From contig CAYYZW010000219.1 of the NCBI GenBank assembly GCA_964476375.1, positions 1-10,785 of the forward strand: a stretch of DNA of 10,785 bases, given 5' to 3'. Below, one piece after another: positions 1-6,391 of this stretch. Below the pieces are notes generated by a model. That model was not told where the DNA came from and searched no databases. It was given only the letters and a program-made list of their open reading frames with translations. Position 1 is the stretch's first letter. Each line of letters begins with the position of its first letter. The DNA is from SAT2750 sp964476375. Its GTDB lineage: Bacteria; Planctomycetota; Planctomycetia; Pirellulales; Pirellulaceae. The translations under genes and the position numbers were made by a program.

Positions 1-15
1 ACCGGCCAGGCATAG
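1..15 (+). other. End of an upstream reading frame (T-G-Q-A-stop), likely the Hsp70 gene interrupted by TAG
   Basis: The first four codons read Thr-Gly-Gln-Ala and are followed by TAG at 13-15, in the same frame as the next gene. The GQ dipeptide followed two residues later by V-x-V is what precedes the EGE motif in the Hsp70 substrate-binding domain. I therefore infer that these codons belong to the same Hsp70-family gene as the downstream segment. The rest lies outside the window, so an unrelated upstream gene that happens to end here cannot be excluded. Confidence 0.4.
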
Positions 16-18
16 GTC

Positions 19-300
19 ATGGTCCAGTTAATCGAAGGCGAAGCCCGTTTAAAGATCGACAGCATCGACATCGGCCAGAGCATTATTGACGGACTGCCAT
101 CCAACCTGCCCGCCAACAGTCCGATCGAGGTCGACCTGAAGTACGATCTGAATGGCTGCCTTGCCATCCATGCAGCCGTTCCCGGTACGGATAAGAAGAC
201 GATCTGGCCTATTGTTCGAGAAGGAGAACTCACCGCTTCGGACCTGCACCGCTTGCGGGAATGGGTTGAAACAGTGATGCTTTGTAGCAGCATCGTCTAG
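19..300 (+). CDS. Hsp70 (DnaK-like) family C-terminal segment, substrate-binding domain, separated from upstream by an in-frame TAG
   Basis: This 93-residue frame resembles the beta-sandwich substrate-binding part of Hsp70 chaperones. Visible features are VQLIEGEA at 2-9 (Hsp70 'V-x-V-x-x-x-EGE'), an IGQSIIDGLP strand at 17-26, PANSPIEVDLKYDLNGCLAI at 31-50 (Hsp70 'G-x-P-x-I-x-V-x-F-x-x-D-x-N-G-x-L') and a charged tail. Planctomycete Hsp70-like proteins often end in a similar short tail ending near a Trp. There is no ATPase domain, and an Hsp70 lacking it could not cycle on ATP. The ATG at 19 has only a weak AGG at 8-10, while the frame is continuous upstream apart from the TAG. This is therefore most likely the 3' part of a longer Hsp70 gene, either broken or misread at 13-15. 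A stand-alone small protein is possible. The stop overlaps the proposed murB GTG by one base. Confidence 0.6.
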   Translation: MVQLIEGEARLKIDSIDIGQSIIDGLPSNLPANSPIEVDLKYDLNGCLAIHAAVPGTDKKTIWPIVREGELTASDLHRLREWVETVMLCSSIV

Positions 301-406
301 TGACAATCAACAGATTCAACACGGCAGATGAAAATACTGCCACGAGGTTAAAACTGGCCATGGCCTGGTACGACGGACTTGAACATATCGTGCGAGAAGG
401 AGAACT
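211..406 (+). repeat. Short direct repeat (copies 211-230 and 387-406), both encoding IVREGEL
   Basis: Twenty bases at 211-230 recur at 387-406 with two mismatches, and 14 of them (217-230 and 393-406) are identical. Both copies are read in the same register, giving Ile-Val-Arg-Glu-Gly-Glu-Leu in the Hsp70 tail and in the MurB N-terminus. The coordinates span both copies and the 156 bases between them. It may be chance or a small local copying event; no mobile element is attached. Confidence 0.5.
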
Positions 407-1238
407 GCTGGCTCCCTACACGGGTTTTCGGCTGGGGGGCCCCGCGCGGTTTTTTTCTGAGCCGACCTGCCAGGAGGAACTGGCGTTGCTGCTCCAGCGA
501 GCCGCCGAGGAAACAATCACGGTCCACATGCTCGGAAGTGGTTCCAATATTCTCGTCCCGGACGCTGGTATTGACGGGCTCGTGATTCACCTTTCCGCCG
601 CTGAGTTCTCCCAGGTCCAGGTGGAGGGTACCGAACTGACAGCAGGTGGTGGAACAAAACTTGTTCACCTCGTTGCCACGGCAGCCCGTGAGGGTCTCTC
701 GGGACTGGAACAACTCGCCGGCATCCCCGGTACCGTCGGCGGAGCGTTACGCACCAATGCGGGGACCGATAGTGGCGACATCGGACAGAGGACGCGATCG
801 GTTAGCGTGATGACACGGATCGGACAGATTGAACACCGAACCAGGGAGGAATTGCGTTTCTCCTACCGCCAGTCCAATCTCGATGAACCCGTCGTCTTGA
901 GTGGTACTTTTCAATTGGAAGCAGAGGATCCACGAGAAGTAACACGGCGCGTCCAGAAACTCTGGATCCAGAAACGAGCCCAGCACCCGGTCGGCGATCT
1001 CGGTGCCGGTCGTATTTTCAAGGATCACGGGGGAATCACCGCGGACAGCCTGATTGAACAGGCCGGGTTAAGGGGATTCCAGGTCGGTGGTGCAGAACTG
1101 CATGAAAACCACGGAAATTACATCGTGATCCGTGACAATGCCACCAGCAAGGACGTGGACCAGTTAATCACGTCCGTTCGTGACAAGGTGGCAGAGCAAC
1201 TGGAAGTCGAACTCGAGGTCCAGATAGATCGCTGGTAA
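300..1238 (+). CDS. murB: UDP-N-acetylenolpyruvoylglucosamine reductase (MurB), type II, with an unusual active-site residue
   Basis: MurB is a cytoplasmic FAD enzyme that uses NADPH to reduce UDP-GlcNAc-enolpyruvate to UDP-MurNAc, the second committed step of peptidoglycan synthesis. The 312-residue product has the family landmarks: LAPYTGFRLGGPARFF at 37-52, the FAD loop LGSGSNILV at 78-86, GLSGLEQLAGIPGTVGGAL at 132-150 with RTNAG at 151-155, the catalytic-Arg motif YRQSN at 189-193, and a C-terminal ELE at 304-306 carrying the expected catalytic Glu. It lacks the E. coli-type insertion, so it is type II. The odd point is GAGRIFKDH at 235-243, where Arg238 stands where the family has a Ser or Cys proton donor before xFKNP. 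The GTG at 300 overlaps the preceding stop (TAGTG). An in-frame ATG at 360 (residue 21), with GAGG at 344-347, would still keep the whole domain and is a serious alternative start. Confidence 0.92.
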   Translation: MTINRFNTADENTATRLKLAMAWYDGLEHIVREGELLAPYTGFRLGGPARFFSEPTCQEELALLLQRAAEETITVHMLGSGSNILVPDAGIDGLVIHLSAAEFSQVQVEGTELTAGGGTKLVHLVATAAREGLSGLEQLAGIPGTVGGALRTNAGTDSGDIGQRTRSVSVMTRIGQIEHRTREELRFSYRQSNLDEPVVLSGTFQLEAEDPREVTRRVQKLWIQKRAQHPVGDLGAGRIFKDHGGITADSLIEQAGLRGFQVGGAELHENHGNYIVIRDNATSKDVDQLITSVRDKVAEQLEVELEVQIDRW

Positions 1239-1344
1239 TATTTCTGTCGCTTTCGGACGAGTTCGGTGATGAAAATCCCTGCCTCTGGGCGATGATTGAA
1301 AAGGGGAGAGTTTTCCTCTTTTTCTGCATTCGTGGAGAATCATC

Positions 1345-2268
1345 ATGCCAACAGCCGAGGACGTTCGAGAAAGCCGCAGCATGCTCGCACGGCTCCTTGG
1401 CTGGCTCTTGTGGTTCCGATCGCCACTCGCCGCCAGCCTGCTCGTCATCGGCGTGTTTTGGATCTCTGCCTGGCTTGCATGGGACCGCTGGGGACCAGGT
1501 ATCGGCAGCCAGGAACATTACCTCCTGCGTGCCGACACGATCCGGGTCACACCCCCCAAGCCGGAGTGGATTCGATCCAACATCAAGGCCGCGGCAATTG
1601 ACGATGGCAAGTTGACAGATCTCTCCCTGCCAGACAAGCAACTCCTGGACAAGGTCCGGGGGGCCTTCCTCGTGCAGAACTGGGTAGCCAGTGTCCGTCG
1701 AGTATCCAAGCGGGCCGATGGTGTGGACGTCGTTCTCGTTTACCGCCGACCGGTCGCCATGGTGGAGGTCATCCAGGGAGAGCCGGGACTGCTTCCGATC
1801 GATGTCGACGCGGTCTGTCTACCCCCGGATGATTTTGACCAGGCCCAGGTGAATGACTTCCTTCGCGTGATGGCTGACAACAGTGGCCCCGCCGGGCCTG
1901 TCGGCACCTACTGGGGAGACGAGAGGATTCGTGGCGGAGCGAAAATCGCTGATCAACTCTCGAATGTCCCCTGGAAGCAGCTTGACCTCTACCGGATTCG
2001 CACTCGCCCCCGGGGCGGAGGCGGGAGAGAAGGGCCTTACCAGTATGACCTGGTCACACGAGACCAGTTCCTCATTCACTGGGGTTTTCCGCCGGGCCAG
2101 GAAGCAGACAAGGAAGCAGATTCCAGCACCAAGCTGACGCACCTGCTGACGTTTGCCAAGGAGCATGGTGGATTGAAGGGGGAGGACTTGAAGGGCCAGC
2201 AACTGGATCTCACCGATCCGCAGGGAGCACGACTCTTCCGACCGCCCACCGTGACGCTTGCCCCCTGA
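1345..2268 (+). CDS. FtsQ/DivIB-like single-pass membrane protein
   Basis: This 307-residue protein has a short cytoplasmic N-terminus (basic around 11-25), one strong membrane helix at about 28-46, and a large extracytoplasmic part. After the helix, residues 64-118 look like a POTRA domain: RADTIRVTP, then an LSLPDKQLLDKV helix and a VQNWVASVRRV stretch. This is followed by VDVVLVYRRPVAMVEV at 127-142 and LLPIDVDAVCLP at 149-160. These match the FtsQ pattern 'pwV..a.V.r...g.l.V.v.eR.PvA...l.vD..G..l'. FtsQ links early and late divisome proteins (FtsB, FtsL) across the membrane. The gene follows murB, as in the classical dcw cluster. The ATG at 1345 has GGAG at 1334-1337, 7 nt away, so the start is good. 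The overall sequence is divergent, and the FtsQ call rests on topology, motif order and location. Confidence 0.66.
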   Translation: MPTAEDVRESRSMLARLLGWLLWFRSPLAASLLVIGVFWISAWLAWDRWGPGIGSQEHYLLRADTIRVTPPKPEWIRSNIKAAAIDDGKLTDLSLPDKQLLDKVRGAFLVQNWVASVRRVSKRADGVDVVLVYRRPVAMVEVIQGEPGLLPIDVDAVCLPPDDFDQAQVNDFLRVMADNSGPAGPVGTYWGDERIRGGAKIADQLSNVPWKQLDLYRIRTRPRGGGGREGPYQYDLVTRDQFLIHWGFPPGQEADKEADSSTKLTHLLTFAKEHGGLKGEDLKGQQLDLTDPQGARLFRPPTVTLAP

Positions 2269-2273
2269 TCCGT

Positions 2274-3452
2274 TTAGTCATTGCCCTGCTGGTAAACACT
2301 GTTCGCCGCGGCAATGCTGGCGCCGTGGTCAAAGGCATATCCCTGGTCTGCCAGGAGTTGTTCCAGTGCGGAGAGAAACAGCAGTACGTTACTGCTGCGG
2401 GCGGTATAACCCATTAAACCAATCCGCCAGACCTTCCCCTTGAAAGCTCCCAGCCCCCCTCCGATCTCGATGCCAAACCGCTCAAGGAGTCCTTTTCGAG
2501 TGAGCTGGTCATCGACTCCCTCCGGGACGCGGACGGCGTTGAGCATCGGCAACTGGTGTCCTTCCTCTGCCGTGTAGTGGATCCCGAGGGCACTCAAACC
2601 AGCCTTGAGAGCACGGTATTGCTGCTGGTGCCTGGAAAAACAGGCTTCCAGGCCTTCCTCATGAATAATACGCAGGGCCTCGTAAAGCGCGTAGCTCATG
2701 TTGATCGGTGCCGTGTGATGGTAAACACGGTTCTCTCCCCAGTAATCTGCCAGCATCGAGACGTCCAGGTACCAGCTCTGGACCTTGCTTGTACGCCCCA
2801 TCACGACCTCCATGGCCGCCGGGCTGAAACTGATTGGGGCAAGGCCTGGAGGACAACCAAGGCATTTCTGGGAGCCGGAATAAAGCACATCAATCTGCCA
2901 CTCGTCGACTCGCACGTCCGTACCGCCGAGCGATGTTACCGCATCCACCAGCAGCAGGGCGCCGGCATCATGGACCAGCCGGGAAATGTCCTCCAGGGGT
3001 TGATGGGCTCCCGTCGATGTTTCGGCCATCACGATACCAACCGCCTTGGGCCGGACCGATTCGAGCACCGGCGCCAGGTCCTCCGGACGAAAGACCTCTC
3101 CCCATGGTCGTTCCACGATGGTGACATCCGCGCCCGCTCGCTCCGCCACGTCCGCCATCCGTCCACCAAAGACGCCGTTGACACAGACGACCATGGAGTC
3201 GCCAGGTTCCACCACATTGACAACCGCCGACTCCATACCGGCGGAGCCCGTGGCACTGATCGCCATCGTCATCGGGTTGTCCGTTTTCATCAGGCTCCGC
3301 AACATTGCCTGCAGGCCATCCATGACTTCCAGGTAATACGGATCCAGGTGTCCGACGGTGTTCTTGCCAATTGCCTCCAGGACCCGCGGATGAATATCAC
3401 TTGGTCCCGGGCCCATCAGGGTACGCACTGGAGGTTGTACAGGTTGATTCAC
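2274..3452 (-). CDS. Alanine-glyoxylate / serine-pyruvate type aminotransferase (class V, PLP)
   Basis: The 392-residue product is a fold-type I PLP enzyme closely resembling AGXT-type aminotransferases, which move an amino group from alanine or serine to glyoxylate or pyruvate in the cytoplasm. Landmarks are MGPGPSDIHPRV at 13-24, SATGSAGMESAVVNVVEPGD at 66-85, ETSTG at 144-148, LLLVDAVTSLGG at 166-177 (Asp170 contacts the PLP ring), YSGSQKCLG at 191-199 with Schiff-base Lys196, YHHTAPI at 244-250, and GKVWRIGLMG at 339-348 with the carboxylate-binding Arg343. A relative, ureidoglycine-glyoxylate aminotransferase (PucG), has as I recall Gln and Asn at two substrate positions; here they are His35 and Tyr244, which favours the AGT type. 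It starts with GTG, supported by a strong AAGGAG. It lies 92 nt downstream of the hydrolase gene on the same strand. Length is normal for the family. Confidence 0.93.
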   Translation of the reverse strand: MNQPVQPPVRTLMGPGPSDIHPRVLEAIGKNTVGHLDPYYLEVMDGLQAMLRSLMKTDNPMTMAISATGSAGMESAVVNVVEPGDSMVVCVNGVFGGRMADVAERAGADVTIVERPWGEVFRPEDLAPVLESVRPKAVGIVMAETSTGAHQPLEDISRLVHDAGALLLVDAVTSLGGTDVRVDEWQIDVLYSGSQKCLGCPPGLAPISFSPAAMEVVMGRTSKVQSWYLDVSMLADYWGENRVYHHTAPINMSYALYEALRIIHEEGLEACFSRHQQQYRALKAGLSALGIHYTAEEGHQLPMLNAVRVPEGVDDQLTRKGLLERFGIEIGGGLGAFKGKVWRIGLMGYTARSSNVLLFLSALEQLLADQGYAFDHGASIAAANSVYQQGND

Positions 3453-3461
3453 GCTTTATCA

Positions 3462-3467
3462 CTCCTT
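3462..3467 (-). promoter_or_regulatory. Ribosome binding site supporting the GTG start of the aminotransferase
   Basis: On the minus strand this reads AAGGAG, 9 nt before the GTG at 3452-3450. There is no ATG near the expected N-terminus, and the first conserved residues (MGPGPSD) follow about 13 codons later. The site therefore decides the start. Confidence 0.75.
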
Positions 3468-3544
3468 CGCTGCTGGAAAACATCTCTTCTGTGGAAAATG
3501 TACCGCCACCCTGTGAGGTATGCCAGTGGCCCGGCAGGTGGCAG

Positions 3545-4129
3545 TTACGCCAGGGGCCACGTCTCCTGGGCAAGCTGGCTGATACTTTTGAATTCCGCCG
3601 CCTCGGATGTCTCGCACCACTCAAAAATACATGCCTCGGTCGTCGTCAATGTGACACCGCTTGACTCCATCCGTCGCAGTCCAAAATCCCGGTCTTCTGC
3701 ATGGCGGCTGGAAACCGCATCGGCGGCCACAAAAACAGAAAACCCCTGGGCCAACAAGTCCAGCGAGGTCTGCTGGATACAGACGTGTGCTTCGATACCT
3801 GCCACCAGGATCTTGTCGATCCCGTTGTCTGTCCACGGCTCGACCACCTCGGTCATCTGGCCACAGCTAAACCGCCGTTTTTCCGGGATCTCGCCAAGCC
3901 GTTCTGCAAGCAGTGGAGCCGTCGACCCCAGGCCCTTGGGATACTGCTCCGTAGCGACCACCGGCAGCCCCAGCACCCCCGCCGCGTCGATCAAACGGCG
4001 GATATTCCAGACCATCTTTTCCACCCCGTCGATCCGTGGCAACAATCGCTCCTGGACATCGACAACCAGAAGTGCCGTGTCCTGGCGGGACATTAACTCG
4101 TTACTGCGGGGGAGGACGTTGTTATTCAT
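3545..4129 (-). CDS. Isochorismatase-family cysteine hydrolase
   Basis: The 194-residue product is a small alpha/beta hydrolase of the isochorismatase-like superfamily, which uses an Asp-Lys-Cys triad on amide or vinyl-ether substrates. With the start at 4129, Asp24 lies in ALLVVDVQERLLP, Lys84 in PEKRRFSC and Cys117 in GIEAHVCIQQT. The family's cis-peptide turn is the VAGIEAHVC strand-loop, and VVATEQYPKGLG at 57-68 is also typical. It is closest to the YcaC-like hydrolases of unknown substrate, so I name no reaction. The frame is open upstream to 4270, but the first 47 residues look non-coding. The ATG at 4129 gives LPRSNELMSRQDTALLVVDVQ, a start common in relatives; the ATG at 4093 is the other option. 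It precedes the aminotransferase on the same strand and is divergent from hslV. Confidence 0.9.
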   Translation of the reverse strand: MNNNVLPRSNELMSRQDTALLVVDVQERLLPRIDGVEKMVWNIRRLIDAAGVLGLPVVATEQYPKGLGSTAPLLAERLGEIPEKRRFSCGQMTEVVEPWTDNGIDKILVAGIEAHVCIQQTSLDLLAQGFSVFVAADAVSSRHAEDRDFGLRRMESSGVTLTTTEACIFEWCETSEAAEFKSISQLAQETWPLA

Positions 4130-4320
4130 GCCTAGCAGGATAATCGATCCCCTTGCGGGAGGGTAGTATTGCACCCTAACACCCTGGAAAGGTCGTTTCT
4201 CGCAGAACCCTCTGTTGCTTTTGCAGGCGGGGCCACTGGAGGGGATCTGCTTTTTCGAGGAGAATGGCAAAGGGTGAAGGTATGGTTTTCTGCCCGCCGT
4301 TTTATTCTTGGTGACATTTC
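4130..4320. promoter_or_regulatory. Divergent intergenic region between the hydrolase gene and hslV
   Basis: These 191 bases must hold the promoters for two transcripts leaving in opposite directions. I find no convincing -35/-10 pair on either strand. A 5-bp inverted repeat (AGGGT at 4160-4164, ACCCT at 4173-4177) lies 31 nt from the hydrolase ATG and could be an operator, but it is too short to claim. I see no heat-shock CIRCE element, no riboswitch-like structure and no small gene. hslV has GGTGA at 4311-4315 as a modest ribosome binding site. Confidence 0.5.
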
Positions 4321-4863
4321 ATGGAAATACATGCGACCACCATCCTGACCGTACGTCACGACGGCTTTGTTGCCATGGGAGGCGATGGCCAGGTCACGCT
4401 TGGATCTTCGATCATGAAGGCGGATGCCACCAAGATCCGGCGTCTGATGGAAGACCAGGTTCTTTGTGGCTTTGCCGGCTCCAGCGCCGATTCCTTTGCG
4501 CTGCTGGAGCGGTTCGAGGCAAAATTAAGGGACTTTCCGGCAAACATCCCCCGGGCCGCCATTGAACTGGCCAAGGAATGGCGAATGGACCGTGCCCTGC
4601 GGCGTCTGGAAGCCATGCTGGTTGTGGCGGACAAGAACCACACCCTGCTTGTGAGTGGAACCGGGGACGTGATCCAGCCTACCGATGGAATCGTCGCCAT
4701 CGGTTCGGGTGGGAATTACGCACTTGCCGCCGCCCGTGCCCTGGCACATCACGCCAGTCTTTCCGCCGAGGCGATTGTGCAGCAGTCACTGGAGATCGCC
4801 GCCGGCATCGACGTCTATACCAATACCAGCATCGTTGTCGAACAACTGCAGAGCGAGGTGTAG
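4321..4863 (+). CDS. hslV: ATP-dependent protease subunit HslV (ClpQ), proteasome-like peptidase
   Basis: HslV forms a double hexameric ring of threonine peptidases, related to proteasome beta subunits, and degrades proteins unfolded and fed in by HslU in the cytoplasm. The 180-residue product begins MEIHA-TTILTVR. Thr6 is the expected nucleophile, exposed after removal of the five-residue leader. This resembles the Bacillus CodW leader rather than E. coli HslV, where only Met is removed. Other landmarks are GDGQVTLG at 21-28, the active-site lysines Lys33 and Lys38 (28 and 33 after processing) in IMKADATK, GFAGSSADSFALLERFE at 50-66, ELAKEWRMDRALRRLEAML at 82-100, SGTGDVIQP at 112-120 and AIGSGGNYALAAARAL at 126-141. 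Length is typical. The gene lies 9 nt before hslU, the standard operon order. Confidence 0.97.
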   Translation: MEIHATTILTVRHDGFVAMGGDGQVTLGSSIMKADATKIRRLMEDQVLCGFAGSSADSFALLERFEAKLRDFPANIPRAAIELAKEWRMDRALRRLEAMLVVADKNHTLLVSGTGDVIQPTDGIVAIGSGGNYALAAARALAHHASLSAEAIVQQSLEIAAGIDVYTNTSIVVEQLQSEV

Positions 4864-4866
4864 GAA
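4862..4866 (+). promoter_or_regulatory. Ribosome binding site deciding the hslU start
   Basis: AGGAA overlaps the hslV stop codon and lies 6 nt before the ATG at 4873. The GTG at 4870, directly before that ATG, would be only 3 nt away. I therefore take 4873 as the start. Confidence 0.6.
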
Positions 4867-4872
4867 AACGTG

Positions 4873-6228
4873 ATGGCGAATAACAGCATGGTTGGATCGG
4901 ACCTGACACCTCGACAGATTGTCGAGGAACTGGACAAGTATATTGTCGGGCAGGGGGATGCCAAACGCTCCGTGGCGATTGCCATCCGCAATCGCTGGAG
5001 GCGAAAGCAACTGGACGAGGACATGCGGCGGGAGGTGGCCCCCAAGAACATCCTCATGATCGGTCCTACCGGCGTGGGAAAGACAGAGATCGCCCGCCGC
5101 CTGGCGCGACTGACCGGCGCCCCTTTCATCAAGGTAGAAGCGTCGAAGTACACGGAGGTTGGATACTACGGACGGGACGTGGAAAGCATGATCCGTGAAC
5201 TGGTGGAAAATGCCATCAGCCTGGTCGAGGAACAGGAACGCGAGGGAGTCCGGGAGGAGGCACAGCTTCGTGTCACGACCCGGTTGCTGGACCTCCTGGC
5301 CCCCCCTCCGGTCAGCCTGGGCAGCACCGATGAGAACGTGGCGGCCAAGGAGCAGTACGAGCGAACCCGTGACAAGCTCAAGGCCATGCTGGCGGGCGGA
5401 GAACTTGAAGATCGCCTGGTCGAACTCTCGATTGAACAGAAATCCGTTCCGGTCATGCTCAGTGGCATGGGAATGGAACAGATGGACATGGACCTGCAGG
5501 GGATGTTCGAGAAAATCATGCCGCGGACTTCAAGCCAGCGAGAAGTGACCGTCTCCCAGGCGCGGCAGATCCTCTTTGACCAGGAATGCGAGGCCCTGCT
5601 CGACAGCGAAGCGGTCAAGTCCCAGGCCATCGAGATTGCCGAGAACATGGGAATCATCTTCCTTGACGAGATTGACAAGGTCACCTCCCAGGAGACCCGT
5701 GGCGCGGATGTCTCCCGGCAGGGCGTCCAGCGTGACCTGCTACCGATCGTGGAAGGAACAACCGTACAGACCCGTTACGGGTATGTACGCACCGACCACA
5801 TCCTCTTTGTCGCTGCCGGGGCCTTTCATGAAAGCAAGCCCAGCGACCTGATGCCGGAACTCCAGGGACGCTTCCCTATTCGCGTGGAACTGGATGACCT
5901 TACCAAGGACGATTTTTTCCGTATTCTTCGGGAACCGCAGAACTCGCTCACCAAGCAGTACACCGCTCTTTTGAAAACCGAGGGCGTTACGCTCGACTTT
6001 ACCGAGGACGGGGTCGATGCCCTGGCCACCTGTGCTTTCGAAGTGAACCAGACAACCCAGAACATCGGTGCCCGCCGGCTTTACACGATTCTCGAACGGC
6101 TGCTGGAAGAACTCAGCTTTGAGGCACCCGACATGAAAATGGGAAAGGTCGAGGTCAATGCCGCCTACGTCTCCACCCGGCTGGACGATATCAGCCACGA
6201 CGAGGATCTGAGCAAGTACATCCTCTAG
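4873..6228 (+). CDS. hslU: ATP-dependent protease ATPase subunit HslU (ClpY)
   Basis: HslU is the AAA+ hexameric unfoldase that docks on HslV and threads substrates into it. The 451-residue product has LTPRQIVEELDKYIVGQGDAK at 11-31, Walker A GPTGVGKT at 64-71, the pore loop GYYG at 97-100, an intermediate (I) domain at about 110-240, Walker B IIFLDEID at 261-268, GRFPIR at 332-337 with the arginine-finger region, and the sensor-2 GAR at 399-401. The last residues, EDLSKYIL, match the tail that inserts into HslV to activate it. E. coli has Val at the third pore-loop position, so GYYG is a variant, probably conservative for gripping substrate. Length is close to the E. coli protein (443). hslU ends in TAG, as hslV does, showing that TAG is an ordinary stop in this genome. 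Confidence 0.97.
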   Translation: MANNSMVGSDLTPRQIVEELDKYIVGQGDAKRSVAIAIRNRWRRKQLDEDMRREVAPKNILMIGPTGVGKTEIARRLARLTGAPFIKVEASKYTEVGYYGRDVESMIRELVENAISLVEEQEREGVREEAQLRVTTRLLDLLAPPPVSLGSTDENVAAKEQYERTRDKLKAMLAGGELEDRLVELSIEQKSVPVMLSGMGMEQMDMDLQGMFEKIMPRTSSQREVTVSQARQILFDQECEALLDSEAVKSQAIEIAENMGIIFLDEIDKVTSQETRGADVSRQGVQRDLLPIVEGTTVQTRYGYVRTDHILFVAAGAFHESKPSDLMPELQGRFPIRVELDDLTKDDFFRILREPQNSLTKQYTALLKTEGVTLDFTEDGVDALATCAFEVNQTTQNIGARRLYTILERLLEELSFEAPDMKMGKVEVNAAYVSTRLDDISHDEDLSKYIL

Positions 6229-6307
6229 CCCAGTTGTCCGCATCCCGGAAGGCCCATTTCCCTCATACCTTACCCTTTCGACAGGCCCTTTTTTGCCGGC
6301 TGGCCGG

Positions 6308-6313
6308 TATAAT
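6308..6313 (+). promoter_or_regulatory. Candidate -10 box (TATAAT) for the DUF1592-DUF1552-DUF3467 unit
   Basis: A perfect TATAAT stands out in a GC-rich gap, 88 nt before the DUF1592 ATG. At the usual 17-nt spacing the -35 hexamer is poor (GCCCTT at 6285-6290). A better TCGACA at 6278-6283 is 24 nt away, which is too far. It may depend on an activator, or be chance. The rest of the gap (6229-6401) holds GC-rich palindromes but no gene I can support. Confidence 0.35.
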
Positions 6314-6387
6314 AAACCTCCCTCAACGAGAACTACCCGCCCGGGCCGGCCGGCACACACAGCTTCTGGCCGCCAAACCTACCCGCT

Positions 6388-6391
6388 GGAG
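6388..6391 (+). promoter_or_regulatory. Ribosome binding site for the DUF1592 gene
   Basis: GGAG lies 10 nt before the ATG at 6402, slightly long spacing. The frame is open back to a TTG at 6234, but those 56 extra residues show no conserved character and would place the membrane segment internally. The ATG at 6402 puts the hydrophobic export segment at the N-terminus, as expected. Confidence 0.5.

Noticed and set aside
2556..4166. Long plus-strand open frame (536 codons) opposite the aminotransferase and hydrolase genes
   Set aside because: It runs antisense through two well-recognised genes and their spacer. The translation is rich in Arg, Ser, His and Pro with no domain pattern, as expected from the complement of GC-rich coding DNA.
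4160..4177. Five-base inverted repeat (AGGGT / ACCCT) near the hydrolase start as an operator
   Set aside because: A 5-bp match with an 8-nt spacer is easily found by chance, and no regulator gene is nearby.
4130..4270. N-terminal extension of the isochorismatase-family protein (47 residues)
   Set aside because: The extension has no family resemblance. The conserved sequence begins just after the ATG at 4129, and the extension would occupy most of the divergent promoter region.
6281..6307. Possible intrinsic terminator after hslU (T-run at 6289-6294 and nearby GC palindrome)
   Set aside because: The T-run comes before the palindrome and not after it, and no stable stem lies upstream of the T-run on the plus strand. 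On the minus strand there is no gene to terminate.
4700..6360. Several minus-strand open frames opposite hslU and the following gap
   Set aside because: They lie antisense to a clearly recognised AAA+ gene, lack ribosome binding sites, and show no domain pattern.
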